A stretch of DNA of 64,000 nucleotides from Alnus glutinosa (lineage: Eukaryota > Streptophyta > Magnoliopsida > Fagales > Betulaceae): the NCBI RefSeq assembly GCF_958979055.1, contig NC_084892.1, forward strand, positions 4,977,501 to 5,041,500, read 5' to 3'. Every line of letters begins with the position of its first letter. The stretch's first letter is position 1. The position numbers and the translations under genes were made by a program. The notes beneath the pieces are model-generated. The model worked only from the letters and a program-made list of their open reading frames with translations. It ran no database searches and was not told the origin of the DNA. Positions 48,431 through 60,896 of this stretch are shown here, in pieces.

Positions 48431-51400
48431 ATGGCCGCGACGATCTCTCAGCTCTCGTGCTTCGCTGCAGTGAACGGCGGTGTGACGCTACGTAGGAGGC
48501 TATCATTTGCAAGCCCATCGCTGCGCTGCTCCAAGGTACTCCCCTAAGCCCCCAGCACCCACAAAATCGAGCCAAATAAAATAAATAAATAAATAAAATG
48601 GAAGAAATGGGAAATATGGAAAGAGTGAAAACATGAATTTTGATTTTTGCGTGTTGCCGTGGTAATTGAGAGACCCTCGTAATTCACCATTCAATGAGCC
48701 AAATTGGGATCAATACGGCGTCGTTTGAAGGATTTTCCAAGTACTTTTCTCGTTTTCTGATACCAAACACTCGTCATTTGCTTGACTGAATTGTAAACTC
48801 AATTCAGTCAAAAAAAAAGTTGTATGTATGTATAACTGTTACTGGATTCTGATCCGCGAAGATTTTTGAAGAAATTTTATTTTGTTGATTTCTTTTTTTG
48901 GGTTGGCTTGGACTAGAATGTTAGTCTGCCTCAGAATGATATCTGCATCCGGGTCCAGAGTTTTGTATTTGGGAAAGATTGTCTGCTCAAACATGTTTGT
49001 AATTGTCAATATTTTTGCCGGTAGTGTTTGATATGGTGCTCTTTGGTTTCATTTTTGTTATCTAGTTTACAGTTTTTATGAGCCTTGAAGGGCGCCGGAC
49101 AGATGCTTCCAGTTCTGACGTTAAGAGTACTCTAAGGTATACAGCGGATGCATCGGAATTGAATGTCGGAGGAACATCAAAGTCATACCCGGATTTAGAA
49201 GAAGATGCTGCTGGAAAGTTGGGAATGGATGAGCCAGTGCTAGAAAACGATATCATTCAGCCAAAAAGAGGAGCAAAAATCCATGATTTTTGTTTTGGCA
49301 TTCCCTTTGGTGAGTGTGTATCGATTTGGTAAACACCTATATTGTTCACTTTGCTGCATCAGAGAGACTTGGTAGATAACACTCACTTTTATTCTTTTGA
49401 AGAATAATAATTTTCATTGAAAGAAAAACGCAAAGCCTCATACACAAAGTATACAAGAACACTCACTTTTATTATTGCCACTTAATGGGTCAAACTATTT
49501 CCAATTTAATGAATAAAACATGAAACCTATTTAAGGGTTTGTTGGGCAATGATTTTGCAGGACATGTTAAGTTGATCTACTTTTTTTTTTTTAAAAAAAA
49601 AAAAAAAGAATGGATGGATGGATTAATTTGATCCTCTCTTCCTATGCTTTAGACAAAATATGTGTTATATATTCATATGAGATCCACCCATAGTTAGTTA
49701 ATCCCAATCAATAAACATATTTATGTCAATAATAAAATTCTAGATATTGGCATTCAGTTCTCTCTCTCATTTATGGTATTTGTTGACTTGATTTGTTAAG
49801 GTGCTTCAAAATTTAAGTTCAATTACTTATAAAAAAAAAAAAAAAAAATTAAGTTCTTATGCAGCCCAACTTAAGACCTTAACATGCACTTAAACACGCT
49901 AAGCACGTAAACTTGAATTGACCTTAGCTACCATGTCCTTGTAAAGTTGTAGAGATGTCAACAAAAGCATGTTAAGAGAGATATAGACTCAAAGCAAATA
50001 GGGGGTTTGGCTTCAGTATCTTTCTTGGAGTTTTTGGATCTTTGTAATTTTAAATCATATGCATAATCTTTTGTTTAGTTTTCTCTTGCGTATCTTTTGT
50101 ATACTTCCCATCTGCTAGCGCTAAACCCATTTTTGTACTGAGTGAATATTGTTAGTTATAAAAAAAAAGGTGAATTAAACATCATATTTAAGTCGTAGGA
50201 TAGTGGAGGGAGAAGTACTTATGCTGTGATTTATAATTTGTTTCCATCTTCCATTTTATTCCGATTTGCATATTGAGGGAATTGATTGAATTATAACACA
50301 AGGGAAATAGAAATTGCTGCTTATTTCAATTAAAAGAAAGTATTACAAATTTACAACTAAAAAGGAAACTTGGAGCGGTATAGTGAACTGCTTGTCAAGA
50401 AAACTTGGATGACCTCTTGGGAAGTCTTCGTGTTGCCCCCTCCCTTTTATTAAAAAAAAGAAGAAGCGGTGAACTGCTTAACATCTTTAATCCAGTGAAA
50501 GGACCAGAAGACAAAGCAGTGATTGTTGGGCAAAAACCTTTCAATGTATAGCTTAGTGATTTCGATTAGAATATTTCCTAAAAGTGATAGATCTTTGTAG
50601 GTAACCCTGTGGGTGTGGCATGGGGGATACAAAAGCTGTGAAATATTATGTCCTTGTTTAATTTAATTTATTTTCAACTCTGTTTAGGAAATGGTTAGCA
50701 AAATATACTTGGTCAACGTTCTCACACCCTTGTTCAAGTCATCCCAGATGTTACTATCACATATGAATGACTGAATATACTTGTGTGGAATCAAATCACT
50801 GAAAGGCAAGCCCTCAAGGTACAAGTTTTGCTAAATGTTAGGAAAAGGAACCTTGAGGTAATTGAGTTGCTATCTCGATAAATAATGCTCTGTAGGCTTT
50901 AACTTTGATTACGGAGGATGTTCGCCAAATCATGGAAATCCGTGGGATAATCGATAAAGGATGTTATTCTAGGCTTTAGATTATCAAGAAGGATTTAAGA
51001 ATGTTGGAGGTTCTGTCGCGGACTAAGAAACATTTCCAGGAGTTGTTTTGGGTTCTAGATGATTTAGAAATAAGAGTTGGGTTATAGGTGTTTGATTTTG
51101 GGTTAATAAAATGGGACGGTTGACTGAATATCATGTTATTAGCGAACTTCGATCGATTGAAGTTGGAGTTTGATTGATTGGACCTGTGGCGCTAAAAGAA
51201 AGAATGATGTGGCAGATGAGCACTTATTGAGTCTGAGCAAGTCAACTCGATCGATTGAAGTAGGGTTTCGAACAATCGAAATGGAATCTACACGTGGCAG
51301 AATCACGCATGCGGGTAGGTGAGAAATGACACGCATTAAATGGGCATGACATGTTGCGATAGATCGAACCAGGTTTTAATCGTGCAAGGGAAGCTTCATA

Positions 51401-53449
51401 AGAAATCAAAAGACAGGAGGTTCCCCCCGGCCCCTTCAAAGATGCAGTGACAAGAGAGAGTGAGGGAGAAGGCATAGAGAGAGGGTGCGTAAGAAAGGAG
51501 GAGGGGAGTGCCAAACCTAAAAAGCTCAAATCTCTATGCGCTTTGAGTTTCATTTTGGTTATGTGGGTATGTTGTTAGTTTTGATTGTTGAGATTGAATG
51601 ATTTCGTTGTTGTGATTTCGATTGTTGGAGTTTTGATTAAGGGAGAGGTTTTTGTTGCATGAGAATTTGTTGAGTTTTTGTTGTTGTGTTGGAGAAAAGT
51701 TAGCGTTATTGAGGTTTGAGTAGGAAAAGGGAGGATTTTGAGGTGGGAGGATGTTGTTTTATGTTGTTGGTTGATTGATGAAGCTTGGCGAGGTATGGAA
51801 AAGGAGAAATGTGGAGAGAGAAATTAGGTTTTGGGTGTTTTTTGAACGTAAAAAATGCCTAACAGCGTGATTCGATCAAACGAAGTTGGGTTTCGTTCGA
51901 TATTGAACTTAGAACAGAATGGTTTGATCACATTTTGATTGATCGACCCAATAACAGTGTTGAAGTATGTCACGCATGTAAGTAAAACTGTGCATTATGG
52001 GTTCGATCGATTGAATGAGGGACAAAATGATTTGATTGCAATCTGATTGATCGAACCAGAAACAGAAAGGTTCGATCGATACTTCGATTGCAGTCCTATC
52101 GATCGAAGTGAAACAGAAAAGTTTAGATGGGCTTTAAATCAGTTTTAATTATGAGGACTTAATATTAGGGAGTTTAATGCAATTAATTGCAATGTAGGAA
52201 GAGGATTAAGATATTGAGGAATTAGGTTTAAACCAAATAGAGCACTTGGGGGTGTTACAGATATACTTTAATTGGTTCAGATTTCTGTTTTTTCATACGA
52301 TATAATGAATGATTTTTTTTATTTTTTTTTTATTTTTTTTAAAAAAAAGAGAGAAGAAGAAGAAGAAGAAAAGAAAAGAAAAGAAAAGAAAGATTCTTAA
52401 TTTACGGGTCTCCAAAACATAGTTTCTTTTGTACAATGCATTTTTAGGTCACAAACTGTTCGAGGTTGGTCCCTTGGTCAAAGCAGTCCTATAATTGCAG
52501 TTATGATTGTTATTACAGTCAAATCTGTAGGACCACTGGTCTTTGTGCAAGTTGGTTTGCACACGCTTTGCTTCTGTCCAAATTGCTAGTGATAAGTATG
52601 TTAACTGTACAAGTACATGCCCATATGTGTTTTTTTTTTCTCCAATTGATGTTGTTTTTTTCTTAAATGAAGACTGACTAGTGCAAACTTTTTTGTCTTG
52701 TTACAGGTGGACTTGTTTTAAGTGGTGGACTTCTTGGTTTTGTTTTCTCAAGAAATCCTGCAACTCTGACTACTGGTGTGCTCTACGGAGGTGCTTTGCT
52801 AGCTCTCAGCACCTTTAGCTTAAAGATCTGGAGGCAAGGAAAATCCAGTTTACCGTTCATTCTAGGACAAGCAGGTTCTGATTTAATCTCACTTGAGACA
52901 TTTTGGGTCCTGCAATATCTTTTGTTATTCTTAGATTTTAGTTACGGATTTACTTCTCTTTTTGGGAGACTATCGTATACTAAGTATGTGTATACTTTCA
53001 AAATTTGCAGCACTGTCGGCGGTCCTCCTTTGGAAGAACTTTCAGGCGTATTCATTGGTAATACATCAAGCAGAAAACCCTTTTTACTCATTGGCCGATT
53101 GATTCGATCTTTCTAACTTTATAATGGTACTGTTGGTGCAGACGAAGAAAGTATTTCCAACAGGTTTTTACGCTGCTATTAGGTATTGCGTTATCTGACT
53201 GCCAATGTTTTTTTTTTCCTTTTAATTTACTTGACAAGAGAGTTAACTTTCTTTCTTTTCTTTTATTTATTTTTTATTTTTTTATTTGACAAAAGAGAGT
53301 TAACTTTCTTGAATCTGGTTTGACTCCTTTGTATTCTGTTTTTTGTCATTAGTGCTGCAATGCTTTGCTTCTATTCATATGTGCTGATTTCGGGAGGAAA
53401 CCCACCACCAAAGAAGTTGAAGTCATCTCCAAGTGTTGCATCATGGTGA
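48431..53449 (+). CDS. FAX: plastid FATTY ACID EXPORT protein (Tmemb_14 family)
   Basis: Six exons join in phase to 233 residues: 48431-48535, 49066-49309, 52707-52874, 53011-53057, 53142-53182, 53353-53449. Exon 1 is a Ser/Arg-rich plastid transit peptide (MAATISQLSCFAAV to LRCSK). Exon 2 holds a poorly conserved acidic linker and opens the membrane domain (KIHDFCFGIPFG). Exons 3-6 carry the TMEM14-like hydrophobic segments: GGLVLSGGLLGFVFSRNPAT, LYGGALLALSTFSLKIW, LPFILGQAALSAVLLW, and FYAAISAAMLCFYSYVLISG, ending GGNPPPKKLK. FAX proteins of the plastid envelope help export free fatty acids for lipid synthesis in the ER. The sequence looks closest to the FAX2/FAX4 group, but I cannot settle which. 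The exon 2 acceptor is TTATCTAG at 49065; the next one, TTTACAG (49072), would give a stop. Intron 2 is 3.4 kb. Confidence 0.94.
51110..52140. repeat. TCGATCGA-rich repetitive block in FAX intron 2
   Basis: Motifs such as TTCGATCGATTGAA, TTTGATTGATYGAACC and GGTTCGATCGATACTTCGAT recur at least eight times at uneven spacing, in both orientations. A G-rich unit (GAGATTGAATGATTTCGTTG) lies between. It looks like the body of an unclassified transposable element. No termini were found. Confidence 0.6.
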
Positions 53450-54460
53450 GAACCCACAAGGTTCTGAAATGAAAAGATATTAAAGGTTAGGACATTTTGA
53501 GATTAGATGCTGCATTGTGATTTCAAGGGTTATAGGTAAATAAGCCCTAAGTTGCTTAAATAAACAGAAAATAGGTAAACTATGAGCTGAGCAAGTGTGT
53601 ATTTTTTCTTTGTATGGTGAGATACTCTATTGACAATAAGTACTATTTCTTAATGGAAACGACCGGCAAGATTTTTTTTTATTTTTTTATTTTTTTTTAA
53701 ATTTATTTATTTTTATTGATAAGTAATAAAAATCAACAAGATTATGTTTCTCAGGGTATAATGCCACTAGTGAAAAATCAACTGGTTTGCTGGGTCAATA
53801 TGTGACCTTGTGAATTGTGTGTGTGAGTTTTGAACCCAAAGAAGGATAAAAGGAAAAATAAGTAAATAAATTCAGTCTTTCTTAAAGAATTTGGTCAAAG
53901 GAAATTCGCAAAAGGGGAATTTCAGTGCTCATTGTAAATAACCTTTTGTTTACTTCGTGTACAGCGATTTTGTTGTAATATGGAATCCAACCTTAGAAGG
54001 TAAAGTGTCCTGTCATTGATGGATTCGGATCTTAGCAATTTATAATTTGGACTGAAAATATGAGAAAGCTTTTATATGGCTTACTTGTCCAACAAGTAAG
54101 CAAACAGTCTAACACTTGCTCGAGCAGGTAAGCCAAATTATTTTCACATTTATTGTTTGAATTATTAGCAATCTGGTCAGCAAAATCTCAATCCGCAATG
54201 TGTATTTTTAACCTGAAAATCGTCTCCTTGTAGCAGTGTTCTCTGTGAACCAGGATTTATAAGTCGTTGATATTTGCTGCATGCAACACGTGGTATTATC
54301 CGCTTGGCAAAACGTTGTTTTTCTATGCATGATTTTTGTCCCTCAATTGCAACAAGTTAACAACTTTCAAGAATGGAATTTCTATAACGTTTGTGGGTAA
54401 ATATTTGGGAATTTAGAATGTGTGCGCTTATGCAAATTATGTGGGGATAATCACGGGCAT
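53450..54460. other. FAX 3' flank, no gene
   Basis: Presumed 3' untranslated region and spacer. AT-rich; ATTGATAAGTAATAAAAATC near 53717 resembles the 3' tail motif of plant LINEs. No open frame of interest. Confidence 0.5.
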
Positions 54461-54712
54461 TATGGTTATGTTTGTACGTGGAATGATTATTCCAATAGAA
54501 AAATGAATAATTTTTATTGAAAATTGAAGAAATTTGGCTCATGAAGGAATAATCATTCACTCGTGTGCAATGAAAGTAGCTATTCCAAGTGTTAGATCAT
54601 TATTATATACTCTAACACTAAGGTTATTTTATTCTCCACCTTCATCCATTCTTAATAAAAGATATTTAATTTTTTAAATAGAATAATCATTCCACGTACC
54701 AAACAAAACTTA
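54461..54712. mobile_element. MITE with ACGTGGAATGATTATTCC termini
   Basis: The left end TTTGTACGTGGAATGATTAT (about 54470) and the complement of the right end, TTTGGTACGTGGAATGATTA (about 54705), form inverted repeats of about 28 bp. The interior is AT-rich and non-coding, about 250 bp in total. No target duplication could be fixed. Confidence 0.7.
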
Positions 54713-55166
54713 AAGCAATAGTTTTGAAGTGACTATTTCTTCGTATTGAAATTCCTAATACTAGGGCAACTTAAGAGAGTGGCTATAGGACTTACTTGTC
54801 TTAGGTAATTAGTAGATCCCGCATCCAACACTATCTAGGGTAAGTGGCTCATGCAACCCCCTTCTTTTAGGTAGCTCAAATTTCTATAAAATTCAAACAA
54901 CCTAATAAGAGGGGATCCTCATCCCTATTTCAAGGATTAAGTCTCCCATGTGAGTATTAGGAACCCCACTTCCTGATCTATGGCTCTTATTGCAACACGA
55001 TCATAGGAAAGATGCTAAGGCATGCAGCTCTTTCTTTCCTTTTTGGGTTATGTAACATAAGGAGATGAATAAAATGAAGTCTAGAAACCCAAGGTTCAAG
55101 TTCACTCAATAAGAGTGCATTAATGCAGCATGTTACGTGTAGTCATTGTTAAGTAGTAGCCGGCTC

Positions 55167-55535
55167 TGTTAGGAAGTATTATATGTTAGGCTATTCGATC
55201 AGTTCTTTAGTGTTTTATTGTTCTACTAGGTGGTCAGTTCATTAGTTATTTTATTAATTAGTTTACGATTTTTGTGTGGGTAGAAGTATGTCTCCTGTTT
55301 ATCTTTTTATGTTGTTATTTGGGTAGAATTAGGTTTATCTCTTTTATCTTTTTTAGAATTCCTGTTAATAGCAGGTTAGGTTGTTGAGTTATAAGTGAAG
55401 TTTTATTTTATGTGGGACTCTATTTTATATTGTATTCCATTCTTTTAAATACTATTTCATCATTGAATAAAATTTAGCAATCAGGTAAATTATCAAATAT
55501 TGTGTTTACGAGTTGAGAGTACCTCTAATTGCTCA
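55167..55535 (+). repeat. possible solo LTR
   Basis: Begins TGTTAGGAAGTATTATATG. Near the end it carries TTTAAATAC and ATTGAATAAAAT, the promoter and polyadenylation-like signals usual in plant LTRs. A CA end is possible near 55530. No partner LTR is in the window. Confidence 0.35.
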
Positions 55536-56764
55536 ACCAAAGACATCCAAAATTCCTCAAAAATCTTACCAAATCTATCTTTCTTGTTAATTTCTCATTC
55601 TACGTGACGTATGCGAGTAACACGTACATAAGTTATTTGATAAAAAAACAATGGTAATGGTAAAGTTCTCCCCCTGGTCCTATATTTTTCTTCTTAAAAC
55701 TGCATTTAATTTGCAGATAGGTTCACGTTGGTGCACATATCTTTACTCACTGCTTAAGGAACATGAAACAGTTATCAGATTATTATATACACAATTTTTT
55801 TTTTTGTGTGTGAGGGGGGGTTGGAGATTAAGTGAAATAGAGAGCATTCATTTTATGGTCTAGATTAAGTTTCGTAGATCTAACGGTATATATGTTATCA
55901 CATCGTGAATATGTTGCAACGTAATTTAAATTTTGAAATAGTGTAGGCTTATGTACGCAGACCGTTAGATATAACAAAATAAAATCTTGATCATAAAATA
56001 GATATTTCTATTTCATTTAAAATGAAGAGGATCGGTATGACGTATATATTAACTCGGATTCCGATCCATAAGAATTAGCTACTCAAATTATTAGAAAGTT
56101 TATGTGGGACCCAACTTTCCAAATAGGCGGCCAAGACAAGACAACACAACTAAAAATTCAAATAAAACAACCTCGTAAATTTATTAAAGAAAATCAAGCC
56201 ATTTTGAATTGAGGCTTCGTTGAGATCTGTCCCAAAGAAGTTTTACTAAAAATCTCAATTGCTGTCTTTTGGCAAATCTTAAGACATTCATCTCATGGCA
56301 AAACCATAAACACAAGCAACTAATTAAATACAAAAAGAAAAACCCACCATATATTATTGCAACAAAAGAAGATTGAACTGTAGCGCACGTACGACGACGT
56401 TTGAGCCTTTTATAGTTTTCTTTGGCAAGATATTTTCTTTGGCAACGTGAGTATTCTTTTCTTTTATTTTCTTTAGGTATGACCGTACGTATGACACTTC
56501 ACGGTTTTAAAATATTTTATTGAATACTATTTTAAGCAAACTTTTTATCTTCATAAATATTTAGTCAAAAAAAAAAAAAACTATATAGCCCAATTTGTGT
56601 ATTAGTAAAATAAATTAACTTAATTTAATATATATTAATGTTTATAAAACTTTTAATAAAAAACATTCTTCATAAATACTTGAACCAAAAAATAAATACT
56701 AAACTCACATTTTTATTCAAAAGGGGCACTTGTTGCAATTTTAGCAAATTCTCTTGAGGCCAGG
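55536..56764. other. intergenic, no gene
   Basis: AT-rich. Contains poly-T 55798-55805 and short direct repeats. No coding frame, hairpin or RNA gene could be supported. Confidence 0.5.
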
Positions 56765-56992
56765 ATTTCTTTTTTTTTTTTTTTTTTTTGATATATATCA
56801 GAAATTTTATTAATCAAAGGGGGAGGATGTTCTCCTCAAGAATGACGTCACTATGGATTGGAGGAGGACTCTCCTCCAAGGCTCCAACCATACACAATTA
56901 ACCCTATGAGATAAAGCAAATTTTGCTAAAGTATGAGCTGCATTATAATTTGCAGTCCTACAGCGGTGCCTCACGGTGACTAAATCAAAAGC

Positions 56993-57028
<36 letters not shown>

Positions 57029-57110
57029 CTCTTATTGCGAGAAGAGCCGCTTGTAATTGCTTCGAAATTCCAGTCCCGATAATAATATCTTATTAATATA
57101 GTAAATGGTA
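56765..57110 (-). mobile_element. LINE 3' end (RNase H tail) with poly-A
   Basis: The minus strand encodes the end of an RNase H domain: QLQAALLAIRAI (about 57065), then CRTANYNAAHTLAKFALSHR and VWLEPWRRVLLQS. This is followed by AATAAAATTTCTGATATATATC and a poly-A tail, seen as poly-T at 56769-56789. The (TA)n at 56994-57026 interrupts it. Confidence 0.8.
56994..57026. repeat. (TA)n microsatellite, about 16 units
   Basis: Uninterrupted alternating repeat inside the LINE end. Confidence 0.9.
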
Positions 57111-57653
57111 AAGAGACTTGTGTGTAAGTGTTGGGGTTAGAGATATTTTTCAACGTACGGTTTAAATTTATTTATTCTGATCATATAAAACTTTAAATTA
57201 TATCTAAACTAATAAAAAAAACTACAGAACGTAAGTATATATATGTTGTAGTCTCGTTACATCACCCAAGTAAAATCCCTTATTTTGCACTTGTATATAT
57301 AGCTAGCCACATTGATTGTTTCTTTTTAGTTTTAGAAGATCACTTTGCTTTGCCTGGCCTCTTCTGATCATACGCATGCACACCCTTTTAAGTTTTAACA
57401 AGGGCCAACATTTCCAAGAGAGAAAAGTGGTGGGGGAGGGGGAGGGGGATAGGGGGGAATATTGCGGCTGCCACATGCAAGCTAAGAGAGAGGAGAGGCA
57501 TGGGTCGTTGGATTGATCACTTTTTAACACATGGCTTTCATTGATTTAAAAGATGGGAGATAATGGGAGCTTGGAACTTCAATTGGAGGTGACTCACCTC
57601 TCCCTGAAGTGGATGACCAAATTTAACAAACTGACGCCATCACACCACCTTAT

Positions 57654-57655
<2 letters not shown>

Positions 57656-57708
<53 letters not shown>
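57656..57708. repeat. (GA)n microsatellite, about 26 units
   Basis: GAGAGA... without interruption from GGAGAGAG to GAGCTTTC. The frame reading RERERERE through it is an artefact. Confidence 0.97.
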
Positions 57709-57711
<3 letters not shown>

Positions 57712-59206
57712 TCAAAAACTTCGACATATTACATCGATCTCAGCATTTTTTTCTTTTCAAAATCTTTGGGAGGTCAAGGGGAAATATTTTGGACCCCCAC
57801 CCCTCCCCTAGCCCTCTTGGATTCATCCCTGAATACACTAATAAATCATTATTAATTCTAAACACTTACAAAGTTGAAGCATAATGGGGATGGAACCAGC
57901 CACTTTACAATATGATTGTAGAAAGCATTAATTACAGCAGAGAATCGACCCTTCCATATATATATGTCTATTTCAAACGAAGCTTATTTGTGGAGCTAGA
58001 CACATAAACTAATGATGTTTTATGTCATAAAAATCCTTGTATAGTTGTAGACAAAATGAAGACTAGCTTTTAGCTAGGGTTTCGTTTTTTGACGTTCAAA
58101 AAGGAAATATTGTTGGGGATCGAGCCAATCTATACGTTATCCCCCCCACTATATCATGTATGTGGGTGGAGTATATTGTGAGCCACCATTTTCACTTACG
58201 TGTAGCTGGCAAATATTCAAAGACAGGAGAGGGGGGTCCAAATTCTTGCTTGCCCATATATCCGGGCTGATGAACATGTGCTTCGCTAGGGTTTTGTTTT
58301 AGTGCATGATCACCAACAAACAACCCTTTGGATATTGCATGCGCTAGCTAGCTATGAAGCGACTGAATTCTACCTCATTTTTCACATGTCATCTCACCTT
58401 TAAGAAGTCCCTTCATGTTTTCTGAAAGACAATAATCGATGATCGATCAATACAGTTTGGTTTACTTCTTCTCAGTGCAATTTGGTTGGAACCTTATCAG
58501 ACTCCCACACATCAATTCCTTTTCTTTTTCTACAGACATTTGGGAAGTCTTGTCAAGTTTTCAACTGATCGATGATCATGAGAGTAGTACTGTTGAACTG
58601 GCTACTTATCATGTTAATTGATGGCTGCCTTAATTCGCCTATGTGTATCTAAATTAATCTGTCATGAACAAGTTACTACTGTATATATGCCTTGTTAAGA
58701 TCAATATATAGGAAAAAGAAAAAGGGCATAGAATAAGTAAGTACATGAAGTTGTGGAAAAGAGAACTTTTAGGCTAGGGTTAAACTTTGTGAGACTCTCT
58801 CATGGTGTAATCCAAAATTGTTCCAGTTTTGTTATTGTTTGATTTTGGGGTTCTTTGTCAACATTAATTCTTCGACAAAGATATCCGTCCTTAGAGCATA
58901 TATGCGAGAATTATATGCTCTAAAGACAATGTTGGTTCAATATATTGAAATAATTTTTTTTTATTCAAACTCAATTACGAGAAAAACTATTTTTCTTGAA
59001 CATGCTTTATTTACATTGACTTTAGATGAATAATTTTTCTGTGGTTTCCTTCACGAGAAGCTTTTTAGATTCTTAACTAATTAAATGCAGATAAAACTTT
59101 GTCTTTGTCAATAATAAAAACCTTATGCTTCCCATTAATTTAGGGTTTTGATCGCCGAAATAAGCCTTTCGCCGTTTCCTTTGTTAAATAAGCTTAGGCT
59201 GATAGG

Positions 59207-59400
59207 AAATAATAAATTTAATTACTTTAATTAATATTCTAATACTCCCCCTCTCACTTATGGGCTCAAATTTCACCTCTTAAGTAAGGTTTAACATGCA
59301 TATATGTGAAAGATTTAATTAAAATGAGAGGTGAATAACAGAGGCAAAGTTCGAACTCATTACCTTTACTCTGATAGGATGTTAGATATCAAAAATATAA
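59207..59400. repeat. dispersed repeat family member
   Basis: The block TTAATTAATATTCTAATACT, then YGGGCTCARATTCA-like, GTTTAACA, TTTAATTAAAATGA, GTGAATAACAGAG, GTTYGAACTCA occurs here and at 61718-61870. A partial copy lies at 61078-61210, and an inverse-oriented partial copy at about 1480-1700. Other plant genomes hold similar LTR/TRIM-like sequence, but the class is not proven here. Confidence 0.6.
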
Positions 59401-60737
59401 AATCAAGAAGTAAAAACAAAGAAAAGTTTCCTGAATTTATTACCTTTGCTTTTAAAAGAATTTATTCACTAAAAGAACTGTATATTTTCTTGATGTTACA
59501 ATGCAATCTATTTTTTTTTTTTTTTGAAGCAGACAATGCTATCTATTTATACACAAAGGATGAGAGACAAATTACAAATCCCGTATCAACACTAATTAAC
59601 ACGACGAAATTGGGTATGGAAAGATTGCATTGAATATGGAATATATATATATATGTTGCCTTATCTAGCACGCGTGGTAGGCGTTTGAATATTGATTGCC
59701 GCTGTGAATTCTTTGGTTTCCTTGTTTGGCCGATTGGTGGCATATGTTTGAGTTGCCTTTTGCTTCTTTGGTTGATAGATCGATTTCCTTGTTGGTGTTG
59801 ATTGCCTTCCTTAACACCCTTAATTACAAGGAAACTTTCCTTTCAATTTTTTTTTTTTCTTCTTGTCAGAACAATTAAATAATTGTTCTTTCCTTCTTTT
59901 CAATTCCCTTCATGCTTCCTTTTCTTCTAGGTTCCATCATAAAGGGTCCTATGAAGCCGATTGATCGACAAAGAAAATTCATATCAGAGACATCTCGTGC
60001 TAAATGTGACTCCCCAGAGAAAAAAGATCAGAACCCAAAAAAGATATGGCTAAGATATGCCTCCAGAAAGAATATCAAGCATTAGTGCATGCTTGTGTTT
60101 TACAACACTAAAGGCATCACTTCTTATGTGTCAAGCATGCTAGACGCTATCAGCTCTTACACCATATATGCTTTATTTCATAGTCAGGATATATAGCAAT
60201 TGGCATGCATCCCAGGGCCCATTCAAAGTTTCTAGATTTATTGAAACTTCCAAGCCCTTGTAAGTTGAAAACGTTGGGCATTGGGTCTACACCTAATTAA
60301 CCTCTAGGTAGCACATGGATCGATCTCCTAATGCCGAATGATGTGGCAAGAAAGTGACAAATCAATGTATACCAAACACACACATATAATGATGTCAGAG
60401 AGAGACAGCTTTTGGTGAAGATGACTGGAACAAAGTCATGATATATCATCCCAACAGCAAAGAGTTGTTGTATAGATGGAGCATGCTCTCAGAAAGACTT
60501 TCTGCTTGTACTTCAAACACTTGTGAACATCCTCCTTTCTATTCCCGGCCCATATATGTAGTTCTAATAATAATGACCTCCCTCTCTCTCACACGCACAC
60601 CAAATCCATCCTCCACTAGAGAAAACCCCCTTGATGTGAAAGTAGTCCATGTTGGTTGCAGCATTTTCTTGCTTGCTTGTTTCTGTTTTGAAGTTGCCAA
60701 GAAAATGATACAAGGAAGTAGCATTTCTGTTAGAGGT

Positions 60738-60896
60738 AATTAATCTTTTACTAAGTGATAATGTGTACTAAGATGATGTGGAGTTTATTCATTGGTAGCC
60801 GCAGCATTTTTTTTTTTTATTAATTACTTTGATCATCTCCAATGAATAAGCTCTACATTATCTTAATTAATACCCATCTCTTAGTAAAAGATTTAG
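60738..60896. mobile_element. small MITE, about 160 bp
   Basis: The left arm TTAATCTTTTACTAAG...GAGTTTATTCATTGG and the right arm CCAATGAATAAGCTC...CTTAGTAAAAGATTTA are complementary over nearly 60 bp with some mismatches and a T-rich loop. The flanking TAA/TTA would fit a Tourist-like element. Confidence 0.75.

Larger units (their letters stand above)
57111..60737. other. long intergenic stretch, no gene
   Basis: Several 60-100-codon frames are open, but none shows a domain or splice chain. I looked for well-known plant microRNA sequences and found none. It includes (GA)n at 57656-57708 and one member of the repeat family described at 59207-59400. Confidence 0.5.

Noticed and set aside
51242-51553. 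103-codon minus-strand frame in FAX intron 2
   Set aside because: Low-complexity Pro/Ser/Leu composition within a repeat block; no domain.
57553-57855. Frame with RERERERE repeat
   Set aside because: Produced by the (GA)n microsatellite.
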